Source: Dysidea avara
Taxonomy: Eukaryota > Porifera > Demospongiae > Dictyoceratida > Dysideidae
Direction of reading: 5' to 3'
Assembly: GCF_963678975.1 (NCBI RefSeq)
Contig: NC_089279.1
Location: 32,142,660-32,206,659, forward strand
DNA length: 64,000 nt
Of the stretch, positions 1 through 10,916 are shown piece after piece (the stretch's first letter is position 1; every line of letters begins with the position of its first letter). Below the pieces are notes generated by a model. That model had not been told where the DNA came from. It saw only the letters and a list, made by a program, of their open reading frames with translations, and did not search any database. The position numbers and the translations under genes were made by a program.

Positions 1-212
1 TATTTTTAGTACATGATGACTATAATCATTGTTGTATATAGCTATGTGTGGGCAGTGCTTTATTTAATTAGTTTCAATAAAGAGAGGGGGTGGTAACCAA
101 AGTGATATTAAATTATGTCCTTAAAACAGTTTATATATATGACTGTATATATATATAGCTGTTATTGTAAAACTTAACTAGTTGTGACTACCATATGCAT
201 ATCAATGGCAAT

Positions 213-453
213 AATATGTCATTGGATTTGCAAAAGGTACCTTTTCCATGCATTTTACACACCAGCTAATGAATGATACAACACTCATTAACTTGTTCTT
301 AGTATCAAAATGCAGCCATATACTGTTGCTACACTCATGGGAAAAACTCAGCCAATCGTATTCCATGATTAAAAGTTATGAAGCTTCAAAGCAAAAAATG
401 GGTCAAATTTTGTGTGTGAAAAAGGTACCTATTCACAAATCCGGTCACATATA
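213..453. mobile_element. degenerate TGTGACC-type MITE
   Basis: The ends are inverted copies: ATGTCATTGGATTTGCAAAAGG on the left and a reverse complement ending AATCCGGTCACAT on the right. The same terminus (TGTGACCGGATTTGCGAAAAGG) occurs at 5079-5323, 28291-28524, 44236-44489 and 59997-60236. The short ORF across this stretch is chance. The family is called only from shared inverted termini. Confidence 0.5.
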
Positions 454-1499
454 TAGGACCGGCAGTCACACGCATTAAGAAAACTCAGACAGAAAACCTA
501 GAAAGCAAAAAAAAGTTGACTTGTTTAAACCCAAGACTCTGTACTCATAGCCCAATGGCATGCATGTGTTCTTATAAGGGTACAGCTAGCACTGGCAATT
601 ACAGGCAAAGGAATCTAACTTCGCTTGTTCATAACTGATAGCTAATAGCGTTGGTTGTGCTAATTACTTGGGAATTTTGGTAACTCCAAGTTAGCTCCAG
701 GAGCAGCTAGTTGGATCTAGATTGACTGGTTGCAACAGCTAAAATAGATTGTGTTTCACCACTTACCTAATGATAACGAAATATGTATAAGCACTGAAAT
801 GTGTTTTTAAATTACTACAATGTACAGGCTGGCAGTGTATCCAGCTTGTGTAACTATTCATCTGGCTACTCAATTGTATTTTTTGCCATTTTTATAATTG
901 CATTTAATTACTTGGGTTAATGTTAATGTTGTTCATGTTACATTCAGCAATGAATGATAAATCTATTAGTATTGATTATACATAGCTTAATATGATGATC
1001 TCAGTAGGATGGAGATACGCATTATTTTTTCTGAAGGTATATAATGGCATGCATATTCACTGCAAGTTTTGCCCCCATAATTTTGTTATTTAGTGAACCC
1101 CTAGGTGAAATTTTTGGCCTTTTTTACACCACAAATATATAGTTGCACCAAGTGTGTAGCTGTAGGATTAGCAGTTAGAAAGTAACAGTGATTTGTTTTG
1201 TGGCCATGCTGGATAAAAGTGGTGCATGAATGTGTTGTCAAGCATATTAGTTACTATAATTACATATTAGTTTAAGGGTTGAGAAAACCTTTAATGTATA
1301 TAATATGGTGGGGTATGATCTTTCTTTGTGTAATCAATAGCATGCAGACGAGTTACATTAAGGGTTCATATTATGAACTCTTGGCTACATCCATCTATAG
1401 TATGGTTGTGTCTATTATCACATTTTCATTGAAGCTTGAAGTCAAATGTAAGATAGTGATGTCATGACATATGTATTTTCCTCCAATACTATTAAACAG
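454..1499. other. non-coding, probably intron of gene A
   Basis: AT-rich sequence without a recognisable coding frame or repeat. It ends in a splice acceptor (CAG at 1497-1499) that opens the SRCR exon of copy A, so it is most likely intron 1 of that gene, whose signal-peptide exon would lie left of the window. Confidence 0.4.
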
Positions 1500-1653
1500 G
1501 TTGTATAGACATATGGATGGTCATTCAGGCAGACTAGAGTGTCAATTAGAAGATGGAGCATGGGGTACAATGTGTGTGACAGGATTCAGGTCAAGTGCTG
1601 AGAGCAGCTTGTAGACAGATGGGGTACTATGGAACTGCTGATTATACAACAGT
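1500..1653 (+). pseudogene. copy A SRCR exon, frameshifted
   Basis: Fragments HSGRLECQLEDGAWGT and RQMGYYGTADYTTV match the SRCR exons of B-D (GRLECQL.DGTWGTVC...CKQLGY). One base is missing near 1515 and the frame shifts again near 1605. The normal phase-2 donor GTAAGT follows at 1654. If it were a sequencing artefact two independent indels would be needed, and the other lesions of this copy argue against that. Confidence 0.8.
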
Positions 1654-2599
1654 GTAAGTGCTAACTGATATACACACGTACGAATGTCTCACTTAATTAG
1701 ATGTACATCTACATGTATTAGTTAAAGCATTTCCGTAAGTATGGAATAAAAAAGAGTCAGTGAGAGTACTAGGCAAAGCAAGTGGGAAAGAGTACGAGAC
1801 AAAGCCGAATGCTATAATTATTTATTATTTAGTCTTGTGAAGATCCTCTGGAGTGTTGCTAGAGCTTTCTTCTTCAGGTCAATCAGAATTTCACCCACAC
1901 AGATTGCTCTAATTGCCACTGTAGCTGTAAAGACCATTCTTTATGGCGAATGTAGCACTGTTGTTGGCTTTGATTTTTCATTCAAATTTCTTTGTAAAGT
2001 TTGACACTGAAGTTTCAATGTCTATAGTGCTGGTGTCTGGATATCAGTGTGTGTGTAGTGTAGCTTGTGAACTGGTTTAAAACCATCATACAGTAACAAG
2101 CGTGTATTAGGGGTCAGGGAGGTTAACATTTTCTCACACAAAGTATATTGACCAGAAACCAGCCTCACAATACCATCACGGTCCCTTGGAAAGTATACAA
2201 CCAAAACCAAAAGTGCCTTCAATACCCTGAAATTTTCCCTACGTGCAGGACTATAAGCATTTTAATGCCAGAAACAGACACCAAGCATTAAACACCATGT
2301 AGCTATGTAGCATTCACAGTGATGTTACTTTTTAAAAATATGAAGTTTGTTTTGTCCGTGGTTTTGACAGGAATGTAGCTTAATTATTAACTGAGACTTC
2401 CCTACCAGTGAGTTCATCGTGCTGTAAAAAACAAACAAAAGCATTGGTACCTGCTTTACATGCAGGACAATTAATAATACATTGGGAACTGGGCCAAGCA
2501 TAAATATTATAGTGTCTGTGTATAGCATGTTAGTGCATGATCCTTATGCCATTTACAATAGGTTGCTACACAATTTAAAACTATATTTAAAGGAATTTT
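1654..2599. other. intron of copy A, no feature recognised
   Basis: Low-complexity AT-rich intron sequence. Short minus-strand ORFs in it have no recognisable motif. Confidence 0.4.
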
Positions 2600-3060
2600 C
2601 TACTGCCTGCTTGACTGACTGACTGACTGACTGACTGGCTGACTGACTGACTGACTTACTTATGGCTATAACTCAATAGCAGTTGGGGTTATGAGCTTGA
2701 CTTTTTCACTGTAAGACGTTGCTTCAGCCCAACAGATGCCTTGTGGTATACTGCAGTATGTACAATGCACACATCATGGACTTATCTTTGTCCCCGCCCT
2801 TTGTGTTCTATTCTCTTCGCTGACTGCTCAAGGTGTGTCGATTCACGGTAGCACACATGATGGCCTTCCTAAGTTTGTAATGGGAATCATCTAGATTTCT
2901 GTAGTGACCGGATATATTGATTGCAGAACATAGCTGGAAAATGAATTCAAACAAGCTGAACACAGCTGAAAATAAATTGTAAGGCCACCTGCACTTTTCA
3001 GTAATTGACTGTTGGGACACTTGTTCAGATAAGTCTGGCAACTTTGTTTCTTTCTTTTGA
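2600..3060. repeat. dispersed repeat X, copy 1
   Basis: Starts in a (GACT)n run (2612-2655). It continues with a segment also found, diverged, at 20995-21420 and around 42620-43200. Shared words include GCCTTNTGG with a nearby ACAATGCA, and TGTCGATTC...TAGCACA (first two copies). It is an old interspersed repeat family of unknown class; no coding capacity is visible. Confidence 0.5.
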
Positions 3061-3165
3061 TGTGGTATGCATGTATTAACCAGTAATTAAAAAAGTAAAT
3101 AAACAAGTGCAAGGAATTTTTAAAGTATCATAAAAAGAAAGAGTAATAAAACAATGGAGGTTGTG

Positions 3166-3889
3166 CATGGGCGGATCCAGAGTCTGGAAAGAGTTGCTGA
3201 AAAAAGTTGAAGAGCAAAAAAAAAAAAAAAAAAGGTCACAACAATAATAGCTAGTTATCCTTTACCAAATATATTATATCACGTATGTTATGTACAATAA
3301 AATCCTATTTATAGCTTCATAAGTAAGCTGCACTACCTCATGAACATTGTGACTGCTTTGTTAGAGTAATTGACTGCTCTATTCAGGGGCGGATCCAGGA
3401 ACTGGCAAGGGGAGGGGCACAAATAGGCTAAGTTGTAGGTGGTTGGGGAAGCCAGATTCTCTCGTTAGTTGCTGCATTTTTGAAGCACCAAATAATCGCC
3501 TCTTTATAGTGTCTCACTGTTGAATTTTGCCCTTTGCAGATGGTTGTGAAGTCTTAAAAGCTGTTCAAAAGGCTTCGAATGTCTCAACACGATAATTATT
3601 TTTAGAGGCGCTTAGTACGCACGAAGGTGCTGGGTAACAATTTCACTAGTTTGCTTTGATTTCAGGCATATTTTCACAAGTTTAATAGCAAAACTGATCT
3701 TGGCCTGACAAAGTTCAGTATTTTATTCGGAAGTAGCTATGGCTAGCTTCTCCACAAGGTGAGAGGGGGGAGCATTTGGGGAAATGCCCATCCTGGATGA
3801 GTATCTCGATCTTGTATGCAATTTCTTGAAGGGGGGGGGGGGGGGGGGGGGGGATTTGCCCCAAATGCCCCATCCTGGATCCACCATTG
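3166..3889. mobile_element. CAN(G)GGCGGATCCAG-type non-autonomous DNA transposon
   Basis: Termini CATGGGCGGATCCAG and CTGGATCCACCATTG are inverted copies, flanked by a 5-bp direct repeat TTGTG (3161-3165 and 3890-3894). A second left-type end at 3384 indicates a nested or internally duplicated copy. The interior has poly-A (3212-3231), a G-run (3831-3853) and the GACTGCTCTATT module at 3351-3383. Same family as 10050-10386 and 62603-63460. CAG...CTG ends suggest hAT-like elements with a short TSD; that class is inferred. Confidence 0.75.
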
Positions 3890-3894
3890 TTGTG

Positions 3895-4494
3895 CACACT
3901 TGAAGATACACTAGTGGACATTTAATCCCTAACTCAGTCATGCCCATAACTAAGTTAGGAATTAATTATAAATGTCTATTAGTATTATGACTATCTTCAG
4001 GCGTAGGTAACCTCCCAGCTTATTTAACCATATAGATTCCAGACTAGGGGATACCAGTTTTTGGTCTATTGTCTAACTCTATTATATCATGGAAATAAGT
4101 TGTATACCATTTATATGACTGACATCAGTTGGTTATTGATGGTATGGCTTCTATTGCACAAACAAATACATAATAGAAATTGAATTTTATAGATGAACTG
4201 ATTAATATTAAAACTGTTATTTTGAAGGTTGCACTTTTAACAAAGATCTGTGCATTATTGTGTAAACAAGACAATTAAGAAATTAGTAGTCGTACTATAG
4301 GCAACTGATCAATAGTATCAAGAGTATACTCTTGATAGTACTTCTTTACTGATCATGAATATCATTTATAAATAATGGATTAAGGTTTACATAACTGAAG
4401 CACTTGTGTTTTCATAATCAAACCACTTTGTGGTCCACTTGTTTTTGCAATGTGATAAACAATAAAGTGCACATATTTGTAATATTTTACACTG
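3895..4494. other. intron of copy A
   Basis: Non-coding. It retains patches similar to intron 2 of gene C (GATGGTATGGCTTCTATT near 4139 and 48151; TTTGAAGGTTGCA near 4223 and 48240), which supports descent of A and C from one duplicated gene. Confidence 0.45.
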
Positions 4495-4636
4495 GTGTTC
4501 ATCACAACTTCCAGTTACTATCTGCCACACTGACTGTAATTCATATGAGGTTTGTTTTAGTCGAAGTTTCAGTTACTGTAGTGTACAGTATAATCCTGAT
4601 GATTGTTACTTTTCTTACCGTGAGGATATTATTATC
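4495..4636 (+). pseudogene. copy A exon 3, SRCR second half, truncated by insertion
   Basis: Open frame starting CSSQLPVTICHTDC and ending ...FSYREDIII, matching C (SSQLPVAICYTHC...HDIIITC). The acceptor that should read AG reads TG at 4493-4494. The frame stops at an inserted element after ATC (4634-4636) and resumes in the same sense with ATC ACT TGC at 9749. Confidence 0.8.
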
Positions 4637-4954
4637 TAATCCAAAACAGCCAAGCTGTAAAAATAGTGTGCGGCCCTCAGAAAGGCTATGGTGAAAAAAG
4701 ATGTGAAATCCAAGGTGGCGGCCAAGAAATGGCTGTGATGGTAGGTTAATGGTAAAAATTTTAATAATGACAATTCAGGTAAATTTTGTGAAGCGGCACA
4801 AAAATTCACCTGAATTGTCGTTATTAAAATTTTTACCATTAACCTACCATCACAGCCATTTCTTGGCCGCCACCTTGGATTTCACATCTTTTTTCACCAT
4901 AGCCTTTCTGAGGGCCGCACACTATTTTTACAGCTTGGCTGTTTTGGATTAGAT
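4634..4954. repeat. 321-bp near-perfect palindrome
   Basis: The sequence from ATCTAATCCAAAAC to GTTTTGGATTAGAT is an inverted repeat with about 150-bp arms. Two identical but opposite ORFs across it are a consequence of the symmetry, not genes. It forms the head of the composite element. Confidence 0.85.
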
Positions 4955-5078
4955 TTCATTTCTTTTTGTATTTGTATACCCAAAGCCGGCCTATGGCCAG
5001 CTTTGGGAATTTTTTAACCTATGTTTTTTTTCTTTACTACAGGAAGAAGAAAAGATGAAGTAAATGTACAAATTATAT

Positions 5079-5323
5079 ATATGTGACCGGATTTGCGAAA
5101 AGGGGTCTTCCACACACATCCAATTTACGAACTTTGGCAGTTCATAATGTCAGATAGGAAAATAGTATTGCCTTGAAATTTGGACAGTGATGAGTAACAA
5201 CATAGGTTAATGCATGAACAAAATTTCAGGTTAGTATCTTCTTTGAGCACAAAGGTATGGTCATTCAAGTTCATAGAATTGGATGTGTGTGGAAGACCCT
5301 TTTTCGTAAATCCGGTCACATAT
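5079..5323. mobile_element. TGTGACC-type MITE
   Basis: About 50-bp inverted termini (ATATGTGACCGGATTTGCG... / ...CGTAAATCCGGTCACATAT). A second left half starts at 5329 and runs into the minisatellite near 5440. Both arms keep the GGTCTTCCACACA word. MITE of unassigned superfamily; TATA-rich flanks hide the target site. Confidence 0.75.
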
Positions 5324-5429
5324 AATACATATGTGACCGGATTTGCGAAAAGGGGCCTTCCACACATCCAATTTGCCAACTTTGACAATTGATAACTTCA
5401 GATTGGAAGGAGCTATTGCCTTGAAATTT

Positions 5430-8400
5430 GGGCAGTGTTTTCTTTGCAGCTGAACTCTCTATATGATGGTTTCTTTGTAGCTGAACTCTCTACAAGGTAA
5501 TTTCTTCTAGCTGATCTCTCTACAGGTGATTTGTTTGTAGCTGAACTATCTACAAGGTAACTTCTTCTAGCTGATCTCTCTACAGGGTGATTTGTTTGTA
5601 GCTGAATTCTGTACAGGTGATTTGTTTGCAGCTGAGCTCTTTACGGTTTCTTTGTAGCTGAACTCTCTACAAAGTAACTTCTTCTAACTGATCTTTCTAC
5701 AGGGTGATTTGTTTGTAGCTGAACTATCTACAAGGTAATTTCTTCTAGCTGATCTCTCTACAGGGTGATTTGTTTGTAGCTGAATTCCTGTACAGGTGAT
5801 TTGTTTGCAGCTGAGCTCTTTTACAGAATGGTTTCTTTGTAGCTGAACTCTCTACAAGGTAAACTTTCTAGCTGATGTCTCTACAAGGTGACTAGTTTTG
5901 TAGCTGAACTCTCTACATGGTGGTTTCTTTTTGTAACTGAACTTTCTACAAGGTGACTTCTTCTAGCTGATCTTTCAATTGGGTGATTTGTTTGTAGCTT
6001 CACTCTCTACAAGGTAACTTCTTCTAGCTGATCTCTCTACAGGGAGATTTGTTTGTAGCTGAACTCTCTACAGGTGATTTGTTTGTAGCTGAATTCTGTA
6101 CAGGTGATTTGTTTGCAGCTGAGCTCTTTACAGAATGGTTTCTTTGTAGCTGAACTCTCTAAAAGGTAACTTCTTCTAACTGATCTTTCTACAGGGGTGA
6201 TTTGTTTGTAGCTGAACTATCTACAAGGTAATATCTTCTAGCTGATATCTCTACAGGGTGATTTGTTTGGAGCTGAATTCTGTACAGGTGATTTGTTTGC
6301 AGCTGAGCTCTTTACAGAATGGTTTCTTTGTAGCTGAACTCTCTACAAGGTAATTTCTTCTAGCTGATCTCTCTACAGGGTGATTTGTTTGTAGCTGAAC
6401 TCTATACAAGGTAACTTTTCTAGCTGATGTCTCTACAAGGTGACTAGTTTGTAGCTGAACTCTCTACATGGTGGTTTCTTTGTAACTGAAATTTCTACAA
6501 GGTGACTTCTTCTAGCTGATCTTTCAATAGGATGATTTGTTTGTAGCTTCACTCTCTACAAGGTAACTTCTTCTAGCTGATCTCTCTACAGGGAGATTTG
6601 TTTGAAGCTGAACTTTCTAAATGATGGTTTCTTTGTAGCTGAACTATCTACAAGGTAATATCTTCTAGCTGATATCTCTACAGGGTGATTTGTTTGGAGC
6701 TGAATTCTGTACAGGTGATTTGTTTGCAGCTGAGCTCTTTACAGAATGGTTTCTTTGTAGCTGAACTCTCTACAAGGTAATTTCTTCTAGCTGATCTCTC
6801 TACAGGGTGATTTGTTTGTAGCTGAACTCTATACAAGGTAACTTTTCTAGCTGATGTCTCTACAAGGTGACTAGTTTGTAGCTGAACTCTCTACATGGTG
6901 GTTTCTTTGTAACTGAAATTTCTACAAGGTGACTTCTTCTAGCTGATCTTTCAATAGGATGATTTGTTTGTAGCTTCACTCTCTACAAGGTAACTTCTTC
7001 TAGCTGATCTCTCTACAGGGAGATTTGTTTGAAGCTGAACTTTCTAAATGATGGTTTCTTTGTAGCTGAACTCTCTACAAGGTAATTTCTTCTAGCTGAT
7101 CTCTCTACAGGGAGATTTGTTTGCAGCTGAACTATCTACAAGGTAACTTCTTCTAGCTGATCTCTCTACAGGGAGATTTGTTTGTAGCTGAACTCTCTAC
7201 AGGTGATTTGTTTGAAGCTGAACTTTCTAAATGATGGTTTCTTTGTAGCTGAACTCTCTACAAGGTAATTTCTTCTAGCTGATCTCTCTACAGGGAGATT
7301 TGTTTGTAGCTGAACTATCTACAAGGTAACTTCTTCTAGCTGATCTCTCTACAGGATGATTTGTTCGTAGCTGAATTCTGTACAGGTGATTTGTCTGCAG
7401 CTGAACTCTTTACAGAATGGTTTCTTTGTAGCTGAACTCTCTAAAAGGTAACTTCTTATAACTGATCTTTCTACAGGGAAATTTGTTTCTGGCAGAATTT
7501 TCTACAGGGTGATTTCTTTGCAGTTGAACTCTCTACATGGTGGTTTCTTTGTAGCTGAACTCTCTACAAGGTGATCTCTCTACAGGGAGATTTGTTTGTA
7601 GCTGAACTATCTACAAGGTAACTTCTTCTAGCTGATCTCTCTACAGGGTGATTTGTTCATAGCTGAATTCTGTACAGGTGATTTGTTTGCAGCTGAGCTC
7701 TTTACAAAATGGTTTCTTTGTAGCTGAACTCTCTACAAGGTAACTTCTTCTAACTGATCTTTGTACAGGGCAATTTGTTTGTGGCAGAATTTTATACAGG
7801 GTGATTTCTTTGCAGCTGAACTCTCTACAAGGTAACTTCTTCTAGCTGATCTCTCTACAGGGTGATTTGTTTGTAGCTGAACGATCTACAAGGTAACTTC
7901 TTCTAGCTGATCTCTCTACAGGGTGGTTTCTTTGTAGCTGAACTCTCTAAAAGGTAACTTCTTCTAACTGATCTTTCTACAGGGCAATTTGTTTGTGGCT
8001 GCATTTTCTACAGGGTGATTTCTTTGCAGCTGAACTCTCTACATGGTGGTTTCTTTGTAGCTGAACTCTCTACAAGGTACTTTCTTCTAGCTGATCTCTC
8101 TACAGGGAGATCTTATCTACAAGGTAACTTCTTCTAACTGATCTTTCTACAGGGCAATTTGCTTGTGGCAGAATTTTATACAGGGTGATTTCTTTGCAGC
8201 TGAACTCTCTACGTGGTGGTTTCTTTGTAGCTGAACTCTCACCAAAGTAATTTCTTCTATATAGCTGATCTCTCTACAGGGTGATTTGTTTGTAGCTGAA
8301 CTCTCTACAAGGTAACTTCTTCTAGCTGATGTCTCTACAAAGTCACTAGTTTGTAGCTGAGCTCTCTACATGGTGGTTTCTTTGTAACTGAACTCTCTAC

Positions 8401-8890
8401 AAGGTGACCTCTTCTAGCTGATCTTTCTACAGGGTGATTTGTTTGAAGCTGAACTCTCTACAAGGTAACTTCTTCTAGCTGATCTCTCCACAGGGAGATT
8501 TGTTTGTAGCTGAACTCTCTACATGATGGTTTCTTTGTAGCTGAACTCTCTACAAGGTAACTTCTTCTAGCTAATCTCTCTACAGGGAGATTTGTTTGTA
8601 GCTGAACTCTCTACATGATGGTTTCTTTGTAGCTGAACTCTCTGCAAGGTAACTTCTTCTATTGATCTCTCCACAGGACGATTTGTTTGTAGCTGAACTC
8701 TGTACATGGTGGTTTCTTTGTAGCTGAACTCTATACAAGGTGATTTTTTCTAGCTGAACTATCCATTTCCATAGTTGCATGAACTCCCTACAAGGTAACT
8801 TCTTCTAGCTGATCTCTCTACAGAGTGACTTGTGTGTAGCTGATCTCTATACATGTTTCTTGTTTCTAGCTGATCTCTTGAATTCTCTTC
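5430..8890. repeat. 61-bp (2 x 30-bp) minisatellite
   Basis: About 3.4 kb of tandem units. Each 61-bp unit is two related half units, one with GTAGCTGAACTCTCTACAAG and one with CTAGCTGATCTCTCTACAGG, separated by ACTTCTT and GATTTGTTT spacers. GTAGctgaactctCTAC is a small inverted repeat in each half. A block of about 427 bp (7 units) around 6211-6637 recurs almost identically at 6638-7064, so the array grew by block duplication. ORFs inside it are repeat artefacts. Confidence 0.95.
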
Positions 8891-9740
8891 AGGGTGACTG
8901 CTCTATTAGGATGACTGCTCTATTAGGATGACTGCTCTATTAGAGTATCTCGATCTCGCACTTGCTGCACCAAGTTGGATTTCGTGTTATAACTACGTGG
9001 CTTTAAGTCTGATTCTTCTACACCATTGATGAGCCTTTCTAAGATGATTACTCCATCTGTACAACGATTTTCAAAGCATTACCCCAAGCGGTTTATCTGG
9101 TAGGCGTGGCAAGCAGTCGTTATTTTTATTAGCTAATCTCGATTGCGTAATTGTTACACACTGTTGTTTTTTTCGTTGTATCTTCCTGTTTTTTAGCTCG
9201 ATTTCTTTCAAACCACAAAAGGTTTGAGGTTCAATAGTTAACCTATTCACTCACCGATTTTCAGCTTCTTCCCATACGCGGTTTACCCTGTAGGCGTGAC
9301 AACATATTGGTGTTAATTTTCGTGAATAATCGCTCATAACTCTTTGCCTGTTTATCGTATTCCAGCCAAAGTTGGTACCGAGATGCGCCTTTATATCCCC
9401 CTTCTGTGTGCCAAATTTCAAGGCAATCGGATATGGCGTTCGAGTTTTATAGCAATTTTTGTAAGTGTGCGACAAGAAAAAGAAAAATAAGAAGAAGAAA
9501 AAAAACGAAGAAACTGAGCCAATTGTTGAAGTCGCATATCTCGGGAACGCGCGAAGCGATTTCGCTCAAATTTGGAATGTGGAGTGCTGCAGTTGGAGGG
9601 AATGTCCACAGCAAAAATCGTCTTGTTTCATCAAGGAAGCACAGAGCTACGGAGGTGCGAAAATTGCGTTTTCTTTCTTCCTGTCAATATACTCACGGGT
9701 GTTACGCGCCGGCTTCTTGGGCCGCACGACACACTACCGT
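8890..9740. repeat. tail of composite element
   Basis: Begins with three tandem GACTGCTCTATTAG modules (8896-8945). It aligns, with gaps, to 58000-58600: shared words include CACCGATTTT, CAATTTTTG.AAGTGTG, CATATCTC and TTTCTTCCTGTCA. ORFs of 60-120 codons here overlap on both strands and show no protein motif. Confidence 0.6.
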
Positions 9741-9748
9741 GTGTCTTG

Positions 9749-10547
9749 ATCACTTGCCGTGGTTGTGATGATGGAATTTATGACAGTAGCTTATCTTCTG
9801 GAGCAGTGGTTGGTATCACAATTGGATGCATATGCTTGCGGTCAGTTTGTGGGTTTGTTGTTTTGTTAGTTATTTTGTTGTGTCTATGTGAGATACTTAT
9901 ATATATGATGGTGGAACAATCCAGCCTATATATACATCATCACTCAACAACGATGTCCAGGAATGGTAACAACCAGAGTGACTTGTACTACAGTCCCATC
10001 AGGTCCCCCACCACCTCCTCCTTACACTCCAACCCAACCCACTAATGATCAGTGGCGGATCCAGGGGGGTTTCATTGGTTTCCACGGAAACCCCCTTTGA
10101 AAAATGATTGCGTAACAATTAAATGTTTTAATTATCGCGGCGTGCGTCTCGATCGAGATACTGTAATTAGAGCAGTCACAGTAGCTACTAAAGTAGTGTG
10201 TAGGAAGTTTTTAATATATTTTATGTACTATTACTAGGCTGTGACCTTTTTTTTTTTTTTTTTTTTTTTTGGTCTCACCTTACCAAACCAGACGATGTAG
10301 TGCAAACGTTTGCGTATCTCATGTCAATATATATCTCCACCTTCTAAACTGGAAACCCCCTTTATAAATTCCTAGATCCGCCACTGATGATTATACTCCA
10401 GTTCTACCAAGAGGTTATCAACCAGTTGCTACTGATGACTACACTACTACACCAACTGCTCCATCTAGTGATGTACCATCAGAACCACCACCTGAATATA
10501 CCCCTAGGGTATCTACTGATGATGTGCCTATATTAACTGTTCAGTGA
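9749..10547 (+). pseudogene. copy A TM-tail exon, frameshifted and interrupted
   Basis: ITCRGCDDGIYDSS leads into a TM-like stretch (GAVVGITIG...FVVLLVILL). A +1 shift then puts the tail GPPPPPPYTPTQPTND in another frame. The tail is cut after AAT GAT by the element at 10050-10386 and resumes at YTPV after it. Stop TGA 10545-10547. Confidence 0.85.
10050..10386. mobile_element. CAGTGGCGGATCC non-autonomous transposon in copy A tail
   Basis: Inverted ends CAGTGGCGGATCCAGG and CCTAGATCCGCCACTG with 5-bp TSD ATGAT (10045-10049, 10387-10391). Removing the element and one TSD restores the conserved ...AATGATTATACTCC of the paralogues, which fixes both boundaries. The interior has a TCGATCGAGATACTGTAATTAG module and a poly-T followed by GGTCTCACCTTAC, shared with the 8-bp-TSD element at 42668-42982. 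Confidence 0.85.
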
Positions 10548-10585
10548 TTGTGTTGCTGTATTAATGTGTTCATTTGTGGTAGTTA

Positions 10586-10827
10586 TGTTGAGAAATATGC
10601 ACTCTGGACAGACAATTAACTTAAACTATGATATCTTTGGTGTGTAATTTTATTCATAGGTTGTACTTATTTAGAGTTTTAGTTTTTTAGCTATTTTTAG
10701 TAGGTCTAGAACTTTCTCCCTGTAGTACTATATAAACAGATGTGTGCTTGTAAAATTTAGTGCAGTTACTTGAATTATTTTGTGTTGTTTAAACTTTTGA
10801 GCCATCCGCTAGCGCTACATGCTAACA
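10586..10827 (+). repeat. copia 5' LTR
   Basis: 242 bp, TGTTGAGAAATATGC...TACATGCTAACA. TATATAA at 10729-10735 is the likely promoter. It has a 10-bp CTATTTTTAG segment absent from the 3' LTR. Confidence 0.95.
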
Positions 10828-10841
10828 GGTTATGGGCCCAG
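10828..10841 (+). promoter_or_regulatory. primer-binding site, internal initiator tRNA-Met type
   Basis: GGTTATGGGCCCAG directly follows the LTR. Its complement CTGGGCCCATAACC is the anticodon-arm sequence of animal initiator tRNA-Met, so priming would use a cleaved tRNA as known for Drosophila copia, not the tRNA 3' end. Confidence 0.8.
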
Positions 10842-10916
10842 TCCTAGTTGAGTATTAGTTTGAAGTAGAGAGACATTTCCTGGTATTATTTGAACTGTTT
10901 TACCTACTTCGTTACT

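Larger units (their letters stand above)
4637..9748. mobile_element. composite minisatellite-bearing element in copy A
   Basis: A 5112-bp block splitting exon 3 of copy A, with ATC on both sides (4634-4636, 9749-9751). The head is a 321-bp palindrome with a hairpin of the form CCCAAAGC...GCTTTGGG at 4980-5008. The middle is a TGTGACC MITE plus the 61-bp minisatellite. The tail (8890-9740) runs from three GACTGCTCTATT modules to GGGCCGCAC. A shorter relative with the same head and tail order and no minisatellite lies at 57424-58620. The left GTGCGGCCC and right GGGCCGCAC form possible inverted ends. No transposase is seen. Confidence 0.6.
1500..10547 (+). pseudogene. copy A: SRCR-TM-PPxY receptor pseudogene (3' part)
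   Basis: This is the first member of the tandem receptor family, recognised by alignment to intact copies B, C and D. Remaining parts are the SRCR first-half exon 1500-1653, the second SRCR half 4495-4636, and the stalk, TM and tail 9749-10547. Lesions seen: two 1-base frameshifts in the SRCR exon; a splice acceptor AG changed to TG just before 4495; a 5.1 kb insertion (4637-9748) splitting exon 3; a frameshift between TM and tail; a 337-bp transposon in the tail (10050-10386); and a copia element 38 bp after the stop. The signal-peptide exon is outside the window. The tail still ends PPEYTP...DDVPILTVQ before TGA at 10545-10547. Confidence 0.85.

Noticed and set aside
4404-4694. 96-codon ORF over copy A exon 3
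   Set aside because: Wrong frame; the receptor frame starts CSSQLPVTIC at 4496.
4636-4952. Two identical 67-codon ORFs on opposite strands
   Set aside because: Produced by the 321-bp palindrome; both would be the same sequence read from each arm.
5430-8890. CRISPR-like regular repeats
   Set aside because: Units are contiguous and degenerate with no unique spacers, in an animal-type genome; this is a minisatellite.
9406-9768. ORFs of 60-157 codons on both strands before the TM exon of copy A
   Set aside because: Overlapping frames in the tail of a repeated element; no motif. Only the last part (from 9749) is receptor-derived.
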